A DNA stretch of 64,000 nucleotides from Klebsiella quasivariicola (GTDB taxonomy: Bacteria > Pseudomonadota > Gammaproteobacteria > Enterobacterales > Enterobacteriaceae): assembly GCF_002269255.1 (NCBI RefSeq), contig NZ_CP022823.1:744001-808000 (forward strand), given 5' to 3'. Position numbers and translations under genes: made by a program. Each line of letters opens with the position of its first letter. Position 1 is the stretch's first letter. Positions 42,094 through 50,611 of this stretch are shown one piece after another. The notes beneath the pieces were generated by a model, which was not told the origin of the DNA, searched no databases, and saw nothing but the letters and a program-made list of their open reading frames with translations.

Positions 42094-44085
42094 ATGTCCT
42101 CACGTAAAGAGCTTGCTAACGCTATTCGTGCGCTGAGCATGGACGCTGTACAGAAAGCCAAATCCGGCCACCCGGGTGCCCCGATGGGTATGGCTGACAT
42201 TGCCGAAGTGCTGTGGCGTGATTTCCTGAACCATAACCCGAACAATCCGGCGTGGGCTGACCGTGACCGTTTTGTCCTGTCCAATGGCCATGGTTCGATG
42301 CTGATTTACAGCCTGCTGCACCTCACTGGCTACGATCTGCCGATTGAAGAGCTGAAAAACTTCCGCCAGCTGCACTCCAAAACCCCGGGTCACCCGGAAG
42401 TCGGCTACACCGCGGGCGTGGAAACCACCACCGGTCCGCTGGGTCAGGGTATCGCTAACGCGGTCGGGATGGCTATCGCCGAGAAAACCCTGGCGGCGCA
42501 GTTTAACCGTCCGGGCCACGACATCGTTGACCACTACACCTACGCCTTTATGGGCGACGGCTGCATGATGGAAGGCATTTCTCACGAAGTGTGCTCCCTG
42601 GCCGGTACCCTGAAACTGGGCAAACTGGTGGCGTTCTATGATGACAACGGCATCTCCATCGACGGCCACGTTGAAGGCTGGTTCACCGACGATACCGCGA
42701 AACGTTTTGAAGCCTACGGCTGGCACGTGGTGCGCGGCGTGGACGGTCACGACGCTGACGCCATCAAACGCGCGGTAGAAGAAGCGCGTGCGGTCACCGA
42801 TAAACCGTCCCTGCTGATGTGCAAAACCATCATCGGCTTCGGTTCGCCGAACAAAGCAGGCACCCATGATTCCCACGGTGCGCCGCTGGGCGACGCGGAA
42901 ATCGCGCTGACCCGCGAAGCGCTGGGCTGGAAATACGCGCCGTTTGAAATCCCGTCTGAGATCTATGCCCAGTGGGATGCGAAAGAGGCAGGCCAGGCGA
43001 AAGAAGCCGCATGGAACGAGAAGTTTGCGGCTTACGCCAAAGCCTTCCCGCAGGAAGCGGCCGAATTCACCCGTCGTATGAAAGGTGAGATGCCGTCTGA
43101 CTTCGACGCCAAAGCTAACGAGTTCATCGCGAAGCTGCAGGCCAACCCGGCGAAAATCGCCAGCCGTAAAGCCTCTCAGAACGCCATCGAAGCCTTCGGC
43201 CCGCTGCTGCCGGAATTCCTCGGCGGTTCTGCCGACCTGGCGCCGTCCAACCTGACCCTGTGGTCTGGCTCTAAGCCGATCAACGAAGACACCGCGGGTA
43301 ACTACATTCATTACGGCGTACGCGAGTTCGGTATGACCGCTATCGCCAACGGTATCGCGCTGCACGGCGGTTTCCTGCCGTACACCTCCACCTTCCTGAT
43401 GTTCGTCGAGTATGCGCGTAACGCGGTACGTATGGCGGCGCTGATGAAACAGCGTCAGGTGATGGTCTACACCCACGACTCCATCGGTCTGGGCGAAGAC
43501 GGCCCGACTCACCAGCCGGTAGAGCAGGTGGCTTCCCTGCGTGTGACCCCGAACATGTCCACCTGGCGTCCGTGTGACCAGGTGGAATCCGCGATTGCGT
43601 GGAAATATGGCGTGGAGCGTCAGGACGGCCCGACCGCGCTGATTCTCTCCCGTCAGAACCTGGCGCAGCAGGAGCGTACCGCAGAGCAGCTGGCAAACGC
43701 GGCCCGCGGCGGGTATGTGCTGAAAGATTGCGCCGGCCAGCCGGAACTGATCTTCATCGCCACCGGTTCTGAAGTTGAGCTGGCAGTGGCCGCGTGGGAC
43801 AAACTGACTGCCGAAGGCGTGAAGGCGCGCGTGGTTTCCATGCCGTCTACCGACGCATTCGACAAGCAGGATGCGGCCTACCGTGAATCCGTACTGCCGA
43901 AAGCCGTTTCTGCGCGCGTTGCTGTGGAAGCCGGTATTGCGGACTACTGGTTCAAATACGTTGGCCTGAATGGCGCCATCGTTGGCATGACCACCTTCGG
44001 TGAGTCTGCGCCGGCTGAGCAGCTGTTCGAGGAGTTCGGCTTCACCGTCGACAACGTGGTCGCTAAAGCGAAAGCGCTGCTGTAA
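42094..44085 (+). CDS. tktA: Transketolase 1
   Basis: TktA is a thiamine-diphosphate enzyme that moves two-carbon units in the pentose phosphate pathway. The 663-residue protein begins MSSRKELANAIRALSMDAV. It carries the thiamine motif GDGCMMEGISHEV with its Mg ligands and the transketolase signature around GEDGPTHQPVEQ. ATG 42094 lies behind GGAG. The codon use is that of a highly expressed gene. The frame extending upstream to 41977 is chance. Next genes epd-pgk-fbaA are separate. Confidence 0.98.
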   Translation: MSSRKELANAIRALSMDAVQKAKSGHPGAPMGMADIAEVLWRDFLNHNPNNPAWADRDRFVLSNGHGSMLIYSLLHLTGYDLPIEELKNFRQLHSKTPGHPEVGYTAGVETTTGPLGQGIANAVGMAIAEKTLAAQFNRPGHDIVDHYTYAFMGDGCMMEGISHEVCSLAGTLKLGKLVAFYDDNGISIDGHVEGWFTDDTAKRFEAYGWHVVRGVDGHDADAIKRAVEEARAVTDKPSLLMCKTIIGFGSPNKAGTHDSHGAPLGDAEIALTREALGWKYAPFEIPSEIYAQWDAKEAGQAKEAAWNEKFAAYAKAFPQEAAEFTRRMKGEMPSDFDAKANEFIAKLQANPAKIASRKASQNAIEAFGPLLPEFLGGSADLAPSNLTLWSGSKPINEDTAGNYIHYGVREFGMTAIANGIALHGGFLPYTSTFLMFVEYARNAVRMAALMKQRQVMVYTHDSIGLGEDGPTHQPVEQVASLRVTPNMSTWRPCDQVESAIAWKYGVERQDGPTALILSRQNLAQQERTAEQLANAARGGYVLKDCAGQPELIFIATGSEVELAVAAWDKLTAEGVKARVVSMPSTDAFDKQDAAYRESVLPKAVSARVAVEAGIADYWFKYVGLNGAIVGMTTFGESAPAEQLFEEFGFTVDNVVAKAKALL

Positions 44086-44107
44086 TTGCTGGTACGGTGC
44101 GGGCTGA

Positions 44108-44142
44108 TGCCCTCACCCCAACCCTCTCCCACAGGAGAGGGG
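44108..44142. repeat. Short intergenic palindromic repeat after tktA
   Basis: CCCTCACCCCAACCCTCTCCC followed by ACAGGAGAGGGG forms an imperfect hairpin (CCCTCTCC with GGAGAGGG). The same kind of unit appears at 39288-39312, so it is a dispersed repeat of this genome. Confidence 0.5.
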
Positions 44143-44150
44143 CAAACACC

Positions 44151-44180
44151 AAAAACGGTAACCCCTGGGTTACCGTTTTT
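44151..44180. terminator. Terminator of tktA
   Basis: AAAAACGGTAACC pairs with GGTTACCGTTTTT around CCTG: a strong stem with U and A runs at the ends, usable in both directions. Confidence 0.92.
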
Positions 44181-44258
44181 CTGTTACCTCGCACCCGGCT
44201 TTTTTGTATCGGCTATTCCTGAATCATGTAATGTACTTGTAAATTATTCCAGCGAAAA

Positions 44259-44274
44259 TGTGATGTGAGTCATA
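44259..44274. promoter_or_regulatory. Probable CRP site upstream of epd
   Basis: TGTGATGTGAGTCATA has the TGTGA-N6-TCA(C/T)A layout. CRP control of the epd-pgk-fbaA operon is known in E. coli. Confidence 0.6.
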
Positions 44275-44331
44275 TAGCTGGTTTATTGCACTGGACAAAC
44301 ATTCCTTTTATTCCTCGTTTCGCTTATTCTA

Positions 44332-44347
44332 GCTGAAGCGTTTCAGT
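44332..44347. promoter_or_regulatory. Cra (FruR) site upstream of epd
   Basis: GCTGAAGCGTTTCAGT matches the palindromic Cra consensus GCTGAAWCGWTTCAGC at all but one or two positions. It lies 122 bp before epd, in line with known Cra control of epd-pgk. Confidence 0.85.
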
Positions 44348-44469
44348 CGTTTAAATGTTCGACAATTAATCAATCAGTCGCAGTTTGCAGCTGGTAAGGT
44401 TCCCCTCAGAGCGTTGCTGGATTACTCTGTCAGCCACCTCTATAACAGGGACAGCCTTGCAGGAGATCT

Positions 44470-45498
44470 ATGACCATTCGCATCGCGATTAATGGCTTCG
44501 GTCGCATTGGACGCAACGTGGTTCGTGCTCTATATGAATCCGGGCGTCGTGCGGAAATCACCGTGGTGGCAATCAATGAACTGGCGGATGCTGCGGGCAT
44601 CGCGCATTTGTTGAAATATGACACCAGCCATGGCCGTTTCGCCTGGGATGTCCGTCAGGAGCGCGAGCAGCTGTTTGTTGGTGATGATGCCATCCGTCTG
44701 CTGCATGAGCCGACCATTGCGGCGCTGCCCTGGCGCGAGCTGGCGGTAGACGTAGTGCTTGACTGCACCGGCGTTTACGGGAGCCGTGAGCACGGTGAAG
44801 CGCACCTGCAGGCGGGGGCGAAGAAAGTGCTCTTTTCCCACCCCGGCGGTAACGACCTCGACGCGACGGTGGTCTATGGCGTCAATCAGGATGAACTCCG
44901 CGCCGAGCACCGCATTGTCTCCAACGCCTCCTGCACCACCAACTGCATTATTCCGATCATTAAACTGTTAGATGATGCCTATGGCATCGAGTCCGGCACC
45001 GTCACCACCATTCACTCGGCGATGCATGACCAGCAGGTGATTGACGCCTACCATCCGGATCTACGGCGTACCCGCGCGGCCAGCCAGTCGATCATTCCGG
45101 TGGATACCAAACTGGCGGCAGGGATAACGCGTATTTTCCCGCAGTTTAACGACCGTTTTGAAGCGATTGCCGTGCGGGTACCGACGATAAACGTGACGGC
45201 AATTGACCTGAGCGTGACGGTAAAAAAACCGGTAAAAGCATGTGAAGTCAACCAGTTGCTGCAAAAAGCAGCACAAGGTGCATTTCATGGTATAGTTGAC
45301 TATACGGAATTACCGTTGGTCTCGACAGATTTTAACCACGATCCGCACAGTGCCATCGTCGATGGCACGCAAACCCGGGTCAGTGGCGCGCATCTGATCA
45401 AAACGCTGGTCTGGTGCGATAACGAATGGGGCTTTGCTAACCGAATGCTCGACACGACGTTAGCGATGGCGGCTATTGGTTTCAGGTTCGACGCATAA
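44470..45498 (+). CDS. epd: D-erythrose-4-phosphate dehydrogenase
   Basis: Epd oxidises erythrose-4-phosphate for pyridoxal phosphate synthesis. The 342-residue GapA-like protein has the Rossmann start IRIAINGFGRIGRNVVRAL and the active site SNASCTTNCI with the catalytic Cys. ATG 44470 is behind AGGAG. It is followed by pgk after 39 nt with no terminator, so epd-pgk are co-transcribed. CRP and Cra sites lie upstream. E. coli Epd is 339 residues, so this one is three longer, at the C-terminus. Confidence 0.96.
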   Translation: MTIRIAINGFGRIGRNVVRALYESGRRAEITVVAINELADAAGIAHLLKYDTSHGRFAWDVRQEREQLFVGDDAIRLLHEPTIAALPWRELAVDVVLDCTGVYGSREHGEAHLQAGAKKVLFSHPGGNDLDATVVYGVNQDELRAEHRIVSNASCTTNCIIPIIKLLDDAYGIESGTVTTIHSAMHDQQVIDAYHPDLRRTRAASQSIIPVDTKLAAGITRIFPQFNDRFEAIAVRVPTINVTAIDLSVTVKKPVKACEVNQLLQKAAQGAFHGIVDYTELPLVSTDFNHDPHSAIVDGTQTRVSGAHLIKTLVWCDNEWGFANRMLDTTLAMAAIGFRFDA

Positions 45499-45537
45499 AC
45501 GTCGACAAAACTTTATGAATCAACGAGAGGATTCACC

Positions 45538-46701
45538 ATGTCTGTAATTAAGATGACCGATCTGGATCTGGCTGGTAAACGCGTTTTTATCCGTGCGGAT
45601 CTGAACGTACCAGTTAAAGACGGGAAAGTAACCAGCGACGCACGTATCCGTGCCTCTCTGCCGACCATTGAACTGGCGCTGAAGCAGGGCGCGAAAGTCA
45701 TGGTTACTTCTCACCTGGGTCGTCCGACCGAAGGCGAGTACAACGAAGAATTCTCTCTGCTGCCGGTTGTTAATTACCTGAAAGACAAACTGTCCAACCC
45801 GGTACGTCTGGTTAAAGACTACCTGGACGGCGTGGAAGTGGCTGCCGGCGAGCTGGTGGTTCTGGAAAACGTTCGCTTCAACAAAGGCGAGAAAAAAGAC
45901 GACGAAGCGCTGTCCAAAAAATACGCCGCGCTGTGCGACGTGTTCGTCATGGACGCTTTCGGTACTGCACACCGTGCGCAGGCTTCCACCCACGGCATCG
46001 GCAAATTTGCTGACGTAGCGTGCGCAGGCCCGCTGCTGGCCGCTGAACTGGACGCGCTGGGTAAAGCGCTGAAAGAGCCGGCTCGTCCGATGGTCGCTAT
46101 CGTTGGTGGTTCTAAAGTCTCCACTAAACTGACCGTTCTGGATTCCCTGTCTAAAATCGCTGACCAGCTGATCGTGGGCGGCGGTATCGCTAACACCTTC
46201 GTTGCTGCTCAGGGCCACAACGTGGGTAAATCCCTGTACGAAGCAGACCTGGTTGACGAAGCCAAACGCCTGCTGAGCACCTGCGATATCCCGGTTCCGA
46301 CTGACGTTCGCGTCGCGACCGAGTTCTCCGAAACCGCCACTGCGACCCTGAAATCTGTTAACGACATCAAAGATGACGAGCAGATTCTGGACCTCGGCGA
46401 CGTTTCCGCACAGAAACTGGCTGATATCCTGAAAAACGCCAAAACTATCCTGTGGAACGGCCCGGTTGGCGTATTCGAGTTCCCGAACTTCCGTAAAGGG
46501 ACTGAAATCGTGGCTAACGCTATCGCGGACAGCGAAGGTTTCTCCATCGCCGGCGGCGGTGACACCCTGGCAGCGATTGACCTGTTCGGCATCGCTGACA
46601 AAATTTCCTACATCTCCACTGGCGGCGGCGCATTCCTTGAATTCGTCGAAGGCAAAGTCCTGCCGGCAGTAGCGATGCTCGAAGAGCGCGCTAAGCAGTA
46701 A
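45538..46701 (+). CDS. pgk: Phosphoglycerate kinase
   Basis: Pgk transfers phosphate from 1,3-bisphosphoglycerate to ADP. The 387-residue protein shows the substrate motif RVFIRADLNVPVKDGK, the basic patch HLGRP, the nucleotide part GGSKVSTKLTVL, and the C-terminal GGGDTLAAID with GGGAFLEF. The length equals E. coli and codon use is that of a highly expressed gene. Lies in the epd-pgk-fbaA operon; a hairpin after its stop may partly end transcription before fbaA. Confidence 0.98.
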   Translation: MSVIKMTDLDLAGKRVFIRADLNVPVKDGKVTSDARIRASLPTIELALKQGAKVMVTSHLGRPTEGEYNEEFSLLPVVNYLKDKLSNPVRLVKDYLDGVEVAAGELVVLENVRFNKGEKKDDEALSKKYAALCDVFVMDAFGTAHRAQASTHGIGKFADVACAGPLLAAELDALGKALKEPARPMVAIVGGSKVSTKLTVLDSLSKIADQLIVGGGIANTFVAAQGHNVGKSLYEADLVDEAKRLLSTCDIPVPTDVRVATEFSETATATLKSVNDIKDDEQILDLGDVSAQKLADILKNAKTILWNGPVGVFEFPNFRKGTEIVANAIADSEGFSIAGGGDTLAAIDLFGIADKISYISTGGGAFLEFVEGKVLPAVAMLEERAKQ

Positions 46702-46709
46702 TTCAGTTC

Positions 46710-46733
46710 AGGCGGGGAAACCCGCCTGTTTTT
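46710..46733 (+). terminator. Hairpin between pgk and fbaA
   Basis: AGGCGGG pairs with CCCGCCT around GAAA, followed by GTTTTT, 9 nt after pgk. It may be a partial terminator or a processing site within the operon. Confidence 0.7.
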
Positions 46734-46798
46734 CAGCGCGCTTAAGGGCTCGCGAACCTTCTTCAACGGTCGAAGATACAGATACAGGACTAAGTAAC

Positions 46799-47878
46799 AT
46801 GTCTAAAATTTTTGATTTCGTAAAACCGGGCGTCATCACTGGCGACGACGTTCAGAAAGTGTTCCAGGTAGCGAAAGAAAACAACTTTGCACTGCCGGCG
46901 GTAAACTGCGTAGGTACTGACTCCATCAACGCCGTTCTGGAAGCTGCTGCTAAAGTTCGCTCTCCGGTTATCGTTCAGTTCTCTAACGGCGGCGCAGCGT
47001 TCATCGCAGGTAAAGGCGTGAAAACTGACGTTCCTCAGGGTGCTGCTATCCTCGGCGCTATCTCTGGCGCGCACCACGTGCACCAGATGGCTGAACACTA
47101 CGGTGTACCGGTTATCCTGCACACTGACCACTGCGCGAAGAAACTGCTGCCGTGGATCGACGGCCTGCTGGACGCTGGTGAAAAACACTTCGCCGCTACC
47201 GGCAAACCGCTGTTCTCTTCCCACATGATCGACCTGTCCGAAGAGTCTCTGCACGAAAACATCGAGATCTGCTCTAAGTACCTGGCTCGCATGGCCAAAA
47301 TGGGCATGACTCTGGAAATCGAACTGGGCTGCACCGGCGGTGAAGAAGACGGCGTGGACAACAGCCACATGGACGCTTCCGCACTGTACACCCAGCCGGA
47401 AGACGTGGATTACGCCTACACCGAGCTGAGCAAAATCAGCCCGCGCTTCACCATCGCGGCTTCCTTCGGTAACGTACACGGCGTGTACAAGCCGGGTAAC
47501 GTGGTTCTGACCCCGACCATCCTGCGCGACTCTCAGGAATATGTTTCCAAGAAACACAACCTGCCGCACAACAGCCTGAACTTCGTGTTCCACGGCGGTT
47601 CCGGTTCTTCCGCTCAGGAAATCAAAGACTCCGTCAGCTACGGTGTGGTGAAAATGAACATCGATACCGACACCCAATGGGCAACCTGGGACGGTATCCT
47701 GCAGTACTACAAAGCGAACGAAGCTTACCTGCAGGGCCAGCTGGGCAACCCGAAAGGCGAAGACCAGCCGAACAAGAAATACTACGATCCGCGCGTATGG
47801 CTGCGTGCTGCACAGACTTCCATGGTGACTCGTCTGGAGCAGGCATTTAAAGAGCTGAACGCGATCGACGTTCTGTAA
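46799..47878 (+). CDS. fbaA: Fructose-bisphosphate aldolase, class II
   Basis: FbaA splits fructose-1,6-bisphosphate using zinc. The 359-residue protein has the zinc ligands in VILHTDHCAKK and the motif LEIELGCTGGEEDGVDNSH, then NFVFHGGSGSS and KMNIDTDTQWA. The length equals E. coli and codon use is typical of a highly expressed gene. It follows pgk by 97 nt and ends at a strong terminator. Confidence 0.98.
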   Translation: MSKIFDFVKPGVITGDDVQKVFQVAKENNFALPAVNCVGTDSINAVLEAAAKVRSPVIVQFSNGGAAFIAGKGVKTDVPQGAAILGAISGAHHVHQMAEHYGVPVILHTDHCAKKLLPWIDGLLDAGEKHFAATGKPLFSSHMIDLSEESLHENIEICSKYLARMAKMGMTLEIELGCTGGEEDGVDNSHMDASALYTQPEDVDYAYTELSKISPRFTIAASFGNVHGVYKPGNVVLTPTILRDSQEYVSKKHNLPHNSLNFVFHGGSGSSAQEIKDSVSYGVVKMNIDTDTQWATWDGILQYYKANEAYLQGQLGNPKGEDQPNKKYYDPRVWLRAAQTSMVTRLEQAFKELNAIDVL

Positions 47879-47900
47879 GAAAAATCTGTTTCTTACTCTG

Positions 47901-47927
47901 AAGCCCGCAGCAATGCGGGCTTTTTTA
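47901..47927 (+). terminator. Terminator of fbaA
   Basis: AAGCCCGC pairs with GCGGGCTT around AGCAAT and is followed by a T run, 22 nt after the fbaA stop. Confidence 0.95.
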
Positions 47928-48068
47928 TTATCTTAACAACAGGATAGCGCGGAGGAAAACTGTGATCCATTTGGCAAAACGCGCACTTATTGTTTACCCT
48001 ATAACCTGACTGCCCTGTCGCAGGCTGAGTTTTTTACTTTCCCCCAGGGGATTCATAAGGAATGTTAA

Positions 48069-48926
48069 ATGGAAGATTTGAACGTTGTCGATAGCATCAA
48101 CCACGCCGGGACGTGGCTGGCACGCAACCAGGAGCTGCTGCTAAGCTATGCCGTCAACATCGTTGCGGCGATCGCTATTCTGATCGTCGGGATGATCGTG
48201 GCGCGCATCGTCTCGAATACCGTCAACCGCCTGATGCTGGCGCGTAAAATTGACGCTACCGTGGCCGATTTTCTCTCTGCGCTGGTGCGCTATGCGGTTA
48301 TCGCCTTTACGCTGATTGCCGCGCTGGGCCGGGTAGGCGTGCAGACCGCCTCGGTCATTGCCGTGCTGGGTGCCGCCGGTCTGGCCGTCGGTCTGGCGCT
48401 GCAAGGGTCGCTGTCGAACCTTGCCGCAGGGGTACTGCTGGTGATGTTCCGCCCGTTCCGCGCTGGCGAGTATGTCGACCTTGGCGGTGTGGCGGGTACG
48501 GTGCTGAACGTGCAGATTTTCTCCACCACCCTGCGTACCGCCGACGGCAAAGTAGTGGTGGTGCCGAACGGGAAAATCATCGCCGGCAACATCATTAACT
48601 TCTCCCGCGAACCGGCGCGCCGCAATGAGTTTATCATCGGTGTCTCCTACGATGCCGATATCGACAAGGTGAAGCAGCTGCTGACCTCGATTATCGAATC
48701 TGACGATCGAATTCTGCGCGATCGCGAAATGACCGTACGCCTGAACGAACTCGGCGCCTCCTCGGTGAACTTCGTGGTTCGCGTCTGGAGTAAGAGCAGC
48801 GATCTGCAAAACGTCTACTGGGATGTCCTCGAGCGTATCAAGCGCGAATTTGACGCCAACGGTATCAGCTTCCCTTATCCGCAGATGGATGTTCATGTGG
48901 TGCGCCTGCCGGAAAAAGCAGAGTAA
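48069..48926 (+). CDS. mscS: Small-conductance mechanosensitive channel MscS
   Basis: MscS opens on membrane tension and releases solutes on osmotic downshock. The 285-residue protein (E. coli 286) has three membrane segments (about residues 29-57, 62-90, 96-128). The last contains the Gly/Ala-rich pore helix VLGAAGLAVGLALQGSLSNLAAG, here given in part. A beta and a C-terminal cytoplasmic cage follow (LGGVAGTVLNVQIFSTTLRT, VPNGKIIAGNIINFS). ATG 48069 follows AAGGA. Single gene with a strong terminator. Confidence 0.97.
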   Translation: MEDLNVVDSINHAGTWLARNQELLLSYAVNIVAAIAILIVGMIVARIVSNTVNRLMLARKIDATVADFLSALVRYAVIAFTLIAALGRVGVQTASVIAVLGAAGLAVGLALQGSLSNLAAGVLLVMFRPFRAGEYVDLGGVAGTVLNVQIFSTTLRTADGKVVVVPNGKIIAGNIINFSREPARRNEFIIGVSYDADIDKVKQLLTSIIESDDRILRDREMTVRLNELGASSVNFVVRVWSKSSDLQNVYWDVLERIKREFDANGISFPYPQMDVHVVRLPEKAE

Positions 48927-48945
48927 ACCGCCATTGAATGAGACA

Positions 48946-48969
48946 GGCCGGCTATGCCGGCCTTTTTTT
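48946..48969 (+). terminator. Terminator of mscS
   Basis: GGCCGGC pairs with GCCGGCC around TAT and is followed by seven T. Confidence 0.95.
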
Positions 48970-49077
48970 ATCGTGTGTTATTAGCTGTTCTAATTAATGA
49001 TTAATACTTTCAATTTCCGCTAATAATCCATTCGCGATATAGTCAGCGCCACTCTCGAACACAGCGGAAAAATCCTT

Positions 49078-49713
49078 ATGTTTACCTATTACTTTCAGGG
49101 CCTTGCCCTGGGAGCGGCAATGATTTTGCCGCTTGGCCCGCAAAATGCTTTTGTAATGAATCAGGGGATCCGTCGTCAGTATCATCTGATGATTGCCCTG
49201 CTGTGCGCGCTCAGCGACCTGCTGTTGATCTGCGCCGGCATTTTTGGCGGCAGCGCGCTGCTGATGCAATCCCCGTGGCTGCTGGCAATCGTGACCTGGG
49301 GCGGCGTAGCCTTTTTACTCTGGTATGGCTTCGGCGCACTGAAAACGGCGTTTAGTCAGAGCATTGAACTCGCCAATGCTGAGGTGATGCAGCAGGGGCG
49401 CTGGAAAATCATTATTACCATGCTGGCGGTCACCTGGCTGAACCCGCACGTTTACCTTGATACTTTTGTGGTGCTGGGCAGTCTGGGAGGCCAGCTGGCC
49501 GTCGAACCGAAGCGCTGGTTTGCGTTGGGGACCATTAGCGCCTCTTTCCTGTGGTTCTTTGGTCTGGCGCTGTTAGCTGCCTGGCTGGCGCCGCGGCTGC
49601 GTACCGCCAAAGCCCAGCGGATCATCAATATTGTGGTCGGTGCCGTCATGTGGTTTATTGCGTTTCAGCTGGCAAAAGAGGGCGTCAGTCATCTCCAGGC
49701 GTTATTCAACTAA
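49078..49713 (+). CDS. argO: Arginine exporter ArgO
   Basis: ArgO is a LysE-family exporter for arginine (and toxic analogues such as canavanine). The 211-residue protein has about six membrane segments and the LysE-type N-terminus GLALGAAMILPLGPQNAFVMNQG and the WLNPHVYLDTFVVLG segment (each quoted in part). It is activated in E. coli by ArgP with arginine; the argP gene lies 2.4 kb downstream here. Standard length. Confidence 0.95.
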   Translation: MFTYYFQGLALGAAMILPLGPQNAFVMNQGIRRQYHLMIALLCALSDLLLICAGIFGGSALLMQSPWLLAIVTWGGVAFLLWYGFGALKTAFSQSIELANAEVMQQGRWKIIITMLAVTWLNPHVYLDTFVVLGSLGGQLAVEPKRWFALGTISASFLWFFGLALLAAWLAPRLRTAKAQRIINIVVGAVMWFIAFQLAKEGVSHLQALFN

Positions 49714-49802
49714 GCGTTGTCCGATGGACTTTCCCGCTGTACGCGCTAAGCTTGCTGGCATGCGTCCCGTAAGGGCGATTTAAGTAACATGGAGAAACGA
49801 CA

Positions 49803-50579
49803 GTGAAGTTAAAAGTTTTAGCCCTGGCGGCAGCACTCGGATTTAGCACTATGGCGGCACAGGCCAGCGAATTGCCGGATGGTCCGCACATTGTGACTTC
49901 AGGCACAGCAAGCGTTGCCGCGGTTCCGGATATCGCCACCCTGGCGATCGAAGTGAACGTGTCGGCAAAAGACGCCGCGTCGGCAAAAAAACAGGCTGAC
50001 GATCGCGTTGCGCAATATCTCTCTTTCCTTGAAAAGAGCGGTATTGCCAAAAAGGATATCAGTTCGGCGAATCTGCGTACCCAGCCTGATTATGACTATC
50101 AGAACGGGAAAAGCATTCTGAAAGGCTATCGCGCGGTGCGCACCGTGGAAGTGACGTTGCGCCAGCTGGATAAACTAAACGGTCTGCTGGACGGCGCGCT
50201 GAAAGCGGGGCTGAACGAAATTCGTTCCGTATCGCTGGGCGTTGCGCAACCGGATGCCTACAAAGATAAAGCGCGTAAAGCAGCGATCGATGATGCCGTG
50301 CATCAGGCGCAGGAGCTGGCGGCTGGCTTCCACAGCAAGCTGGGGCCGGTTTACAGCGTGCGTTACCACGTCTCTAACTATCAGCCGAGCCCGATGGTTC
50401 GTATGATGAAGGCGGCTGATGCCGCGCCGGTTTCCGCGCAGGAAACCTACGAGCAGGCGACGATTCAGTTTGACGATCAGGTTGATGTGGTCTTTGAACT
50501 GCAACCAGCGCAGGCTGCCGCGCCGGCAAAACCGGCTGAAGCACCGAAACCGGCAGAAGCGCCGAAACCAGCGCAGTAA
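49803..50579 (+). CDS. yggE: YggE, SIMPL-domain periplasmic protein
   Basis: This 258-residue protein has a signal peptide (MKLKVLALAAALGFSTMAAQA) and a SIMPL (DUF541) domain. In E. coli YggE (246 residues) lowers oxidative stress. The extra length here comes from a C-terminal repeat PAKPAEAPKPAEAPKPAQ, low-complexity sequence that is probably extended. The start is GTG 49803. Its terminator downstream is split by IS4, but the coding sequence is complete. Confidence 0.93.
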   Translation: MKLKVLALAAALGFSTMAAQASELPDGPHIVTSGTASVAAVPDIATLAIEVNVSAKDAASAKKQADDRVAQYLSFLEKSGIAKKDISSANLRTQPDYDYQNGKSILKGYRAVRTVEVTLRQLDKLNGLLDGALKAGLNEIRSVSLGVAQPDAYKDKARKAAIDDAVHQAQELAAGFHSKLGPVYSVRYHVSNYQPSPMVRMMKAADAAPVSAQETYEQATIQFDDQVDVVFELQPAQAAAPAKPAEAPKPAEAPKPAQ

Positions 50580-50600
50580 GCGTTAGAAACAAAAAAGCCA

Positions 50601-50611
50601 CTACTCTGAAG
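50601..50611. repeat. 11-bp target duplication, left copy
   Basis: CTACTCTGAAG directly precedes the left IS end and is repeated at 52038-52048. Confidence 0.97.

Noticed and set aside
42100..43512. 470-codon minus-strand frame opposite tktA
   Set aside because: Antisense shadow of a highly expressed gene with biased codon use.
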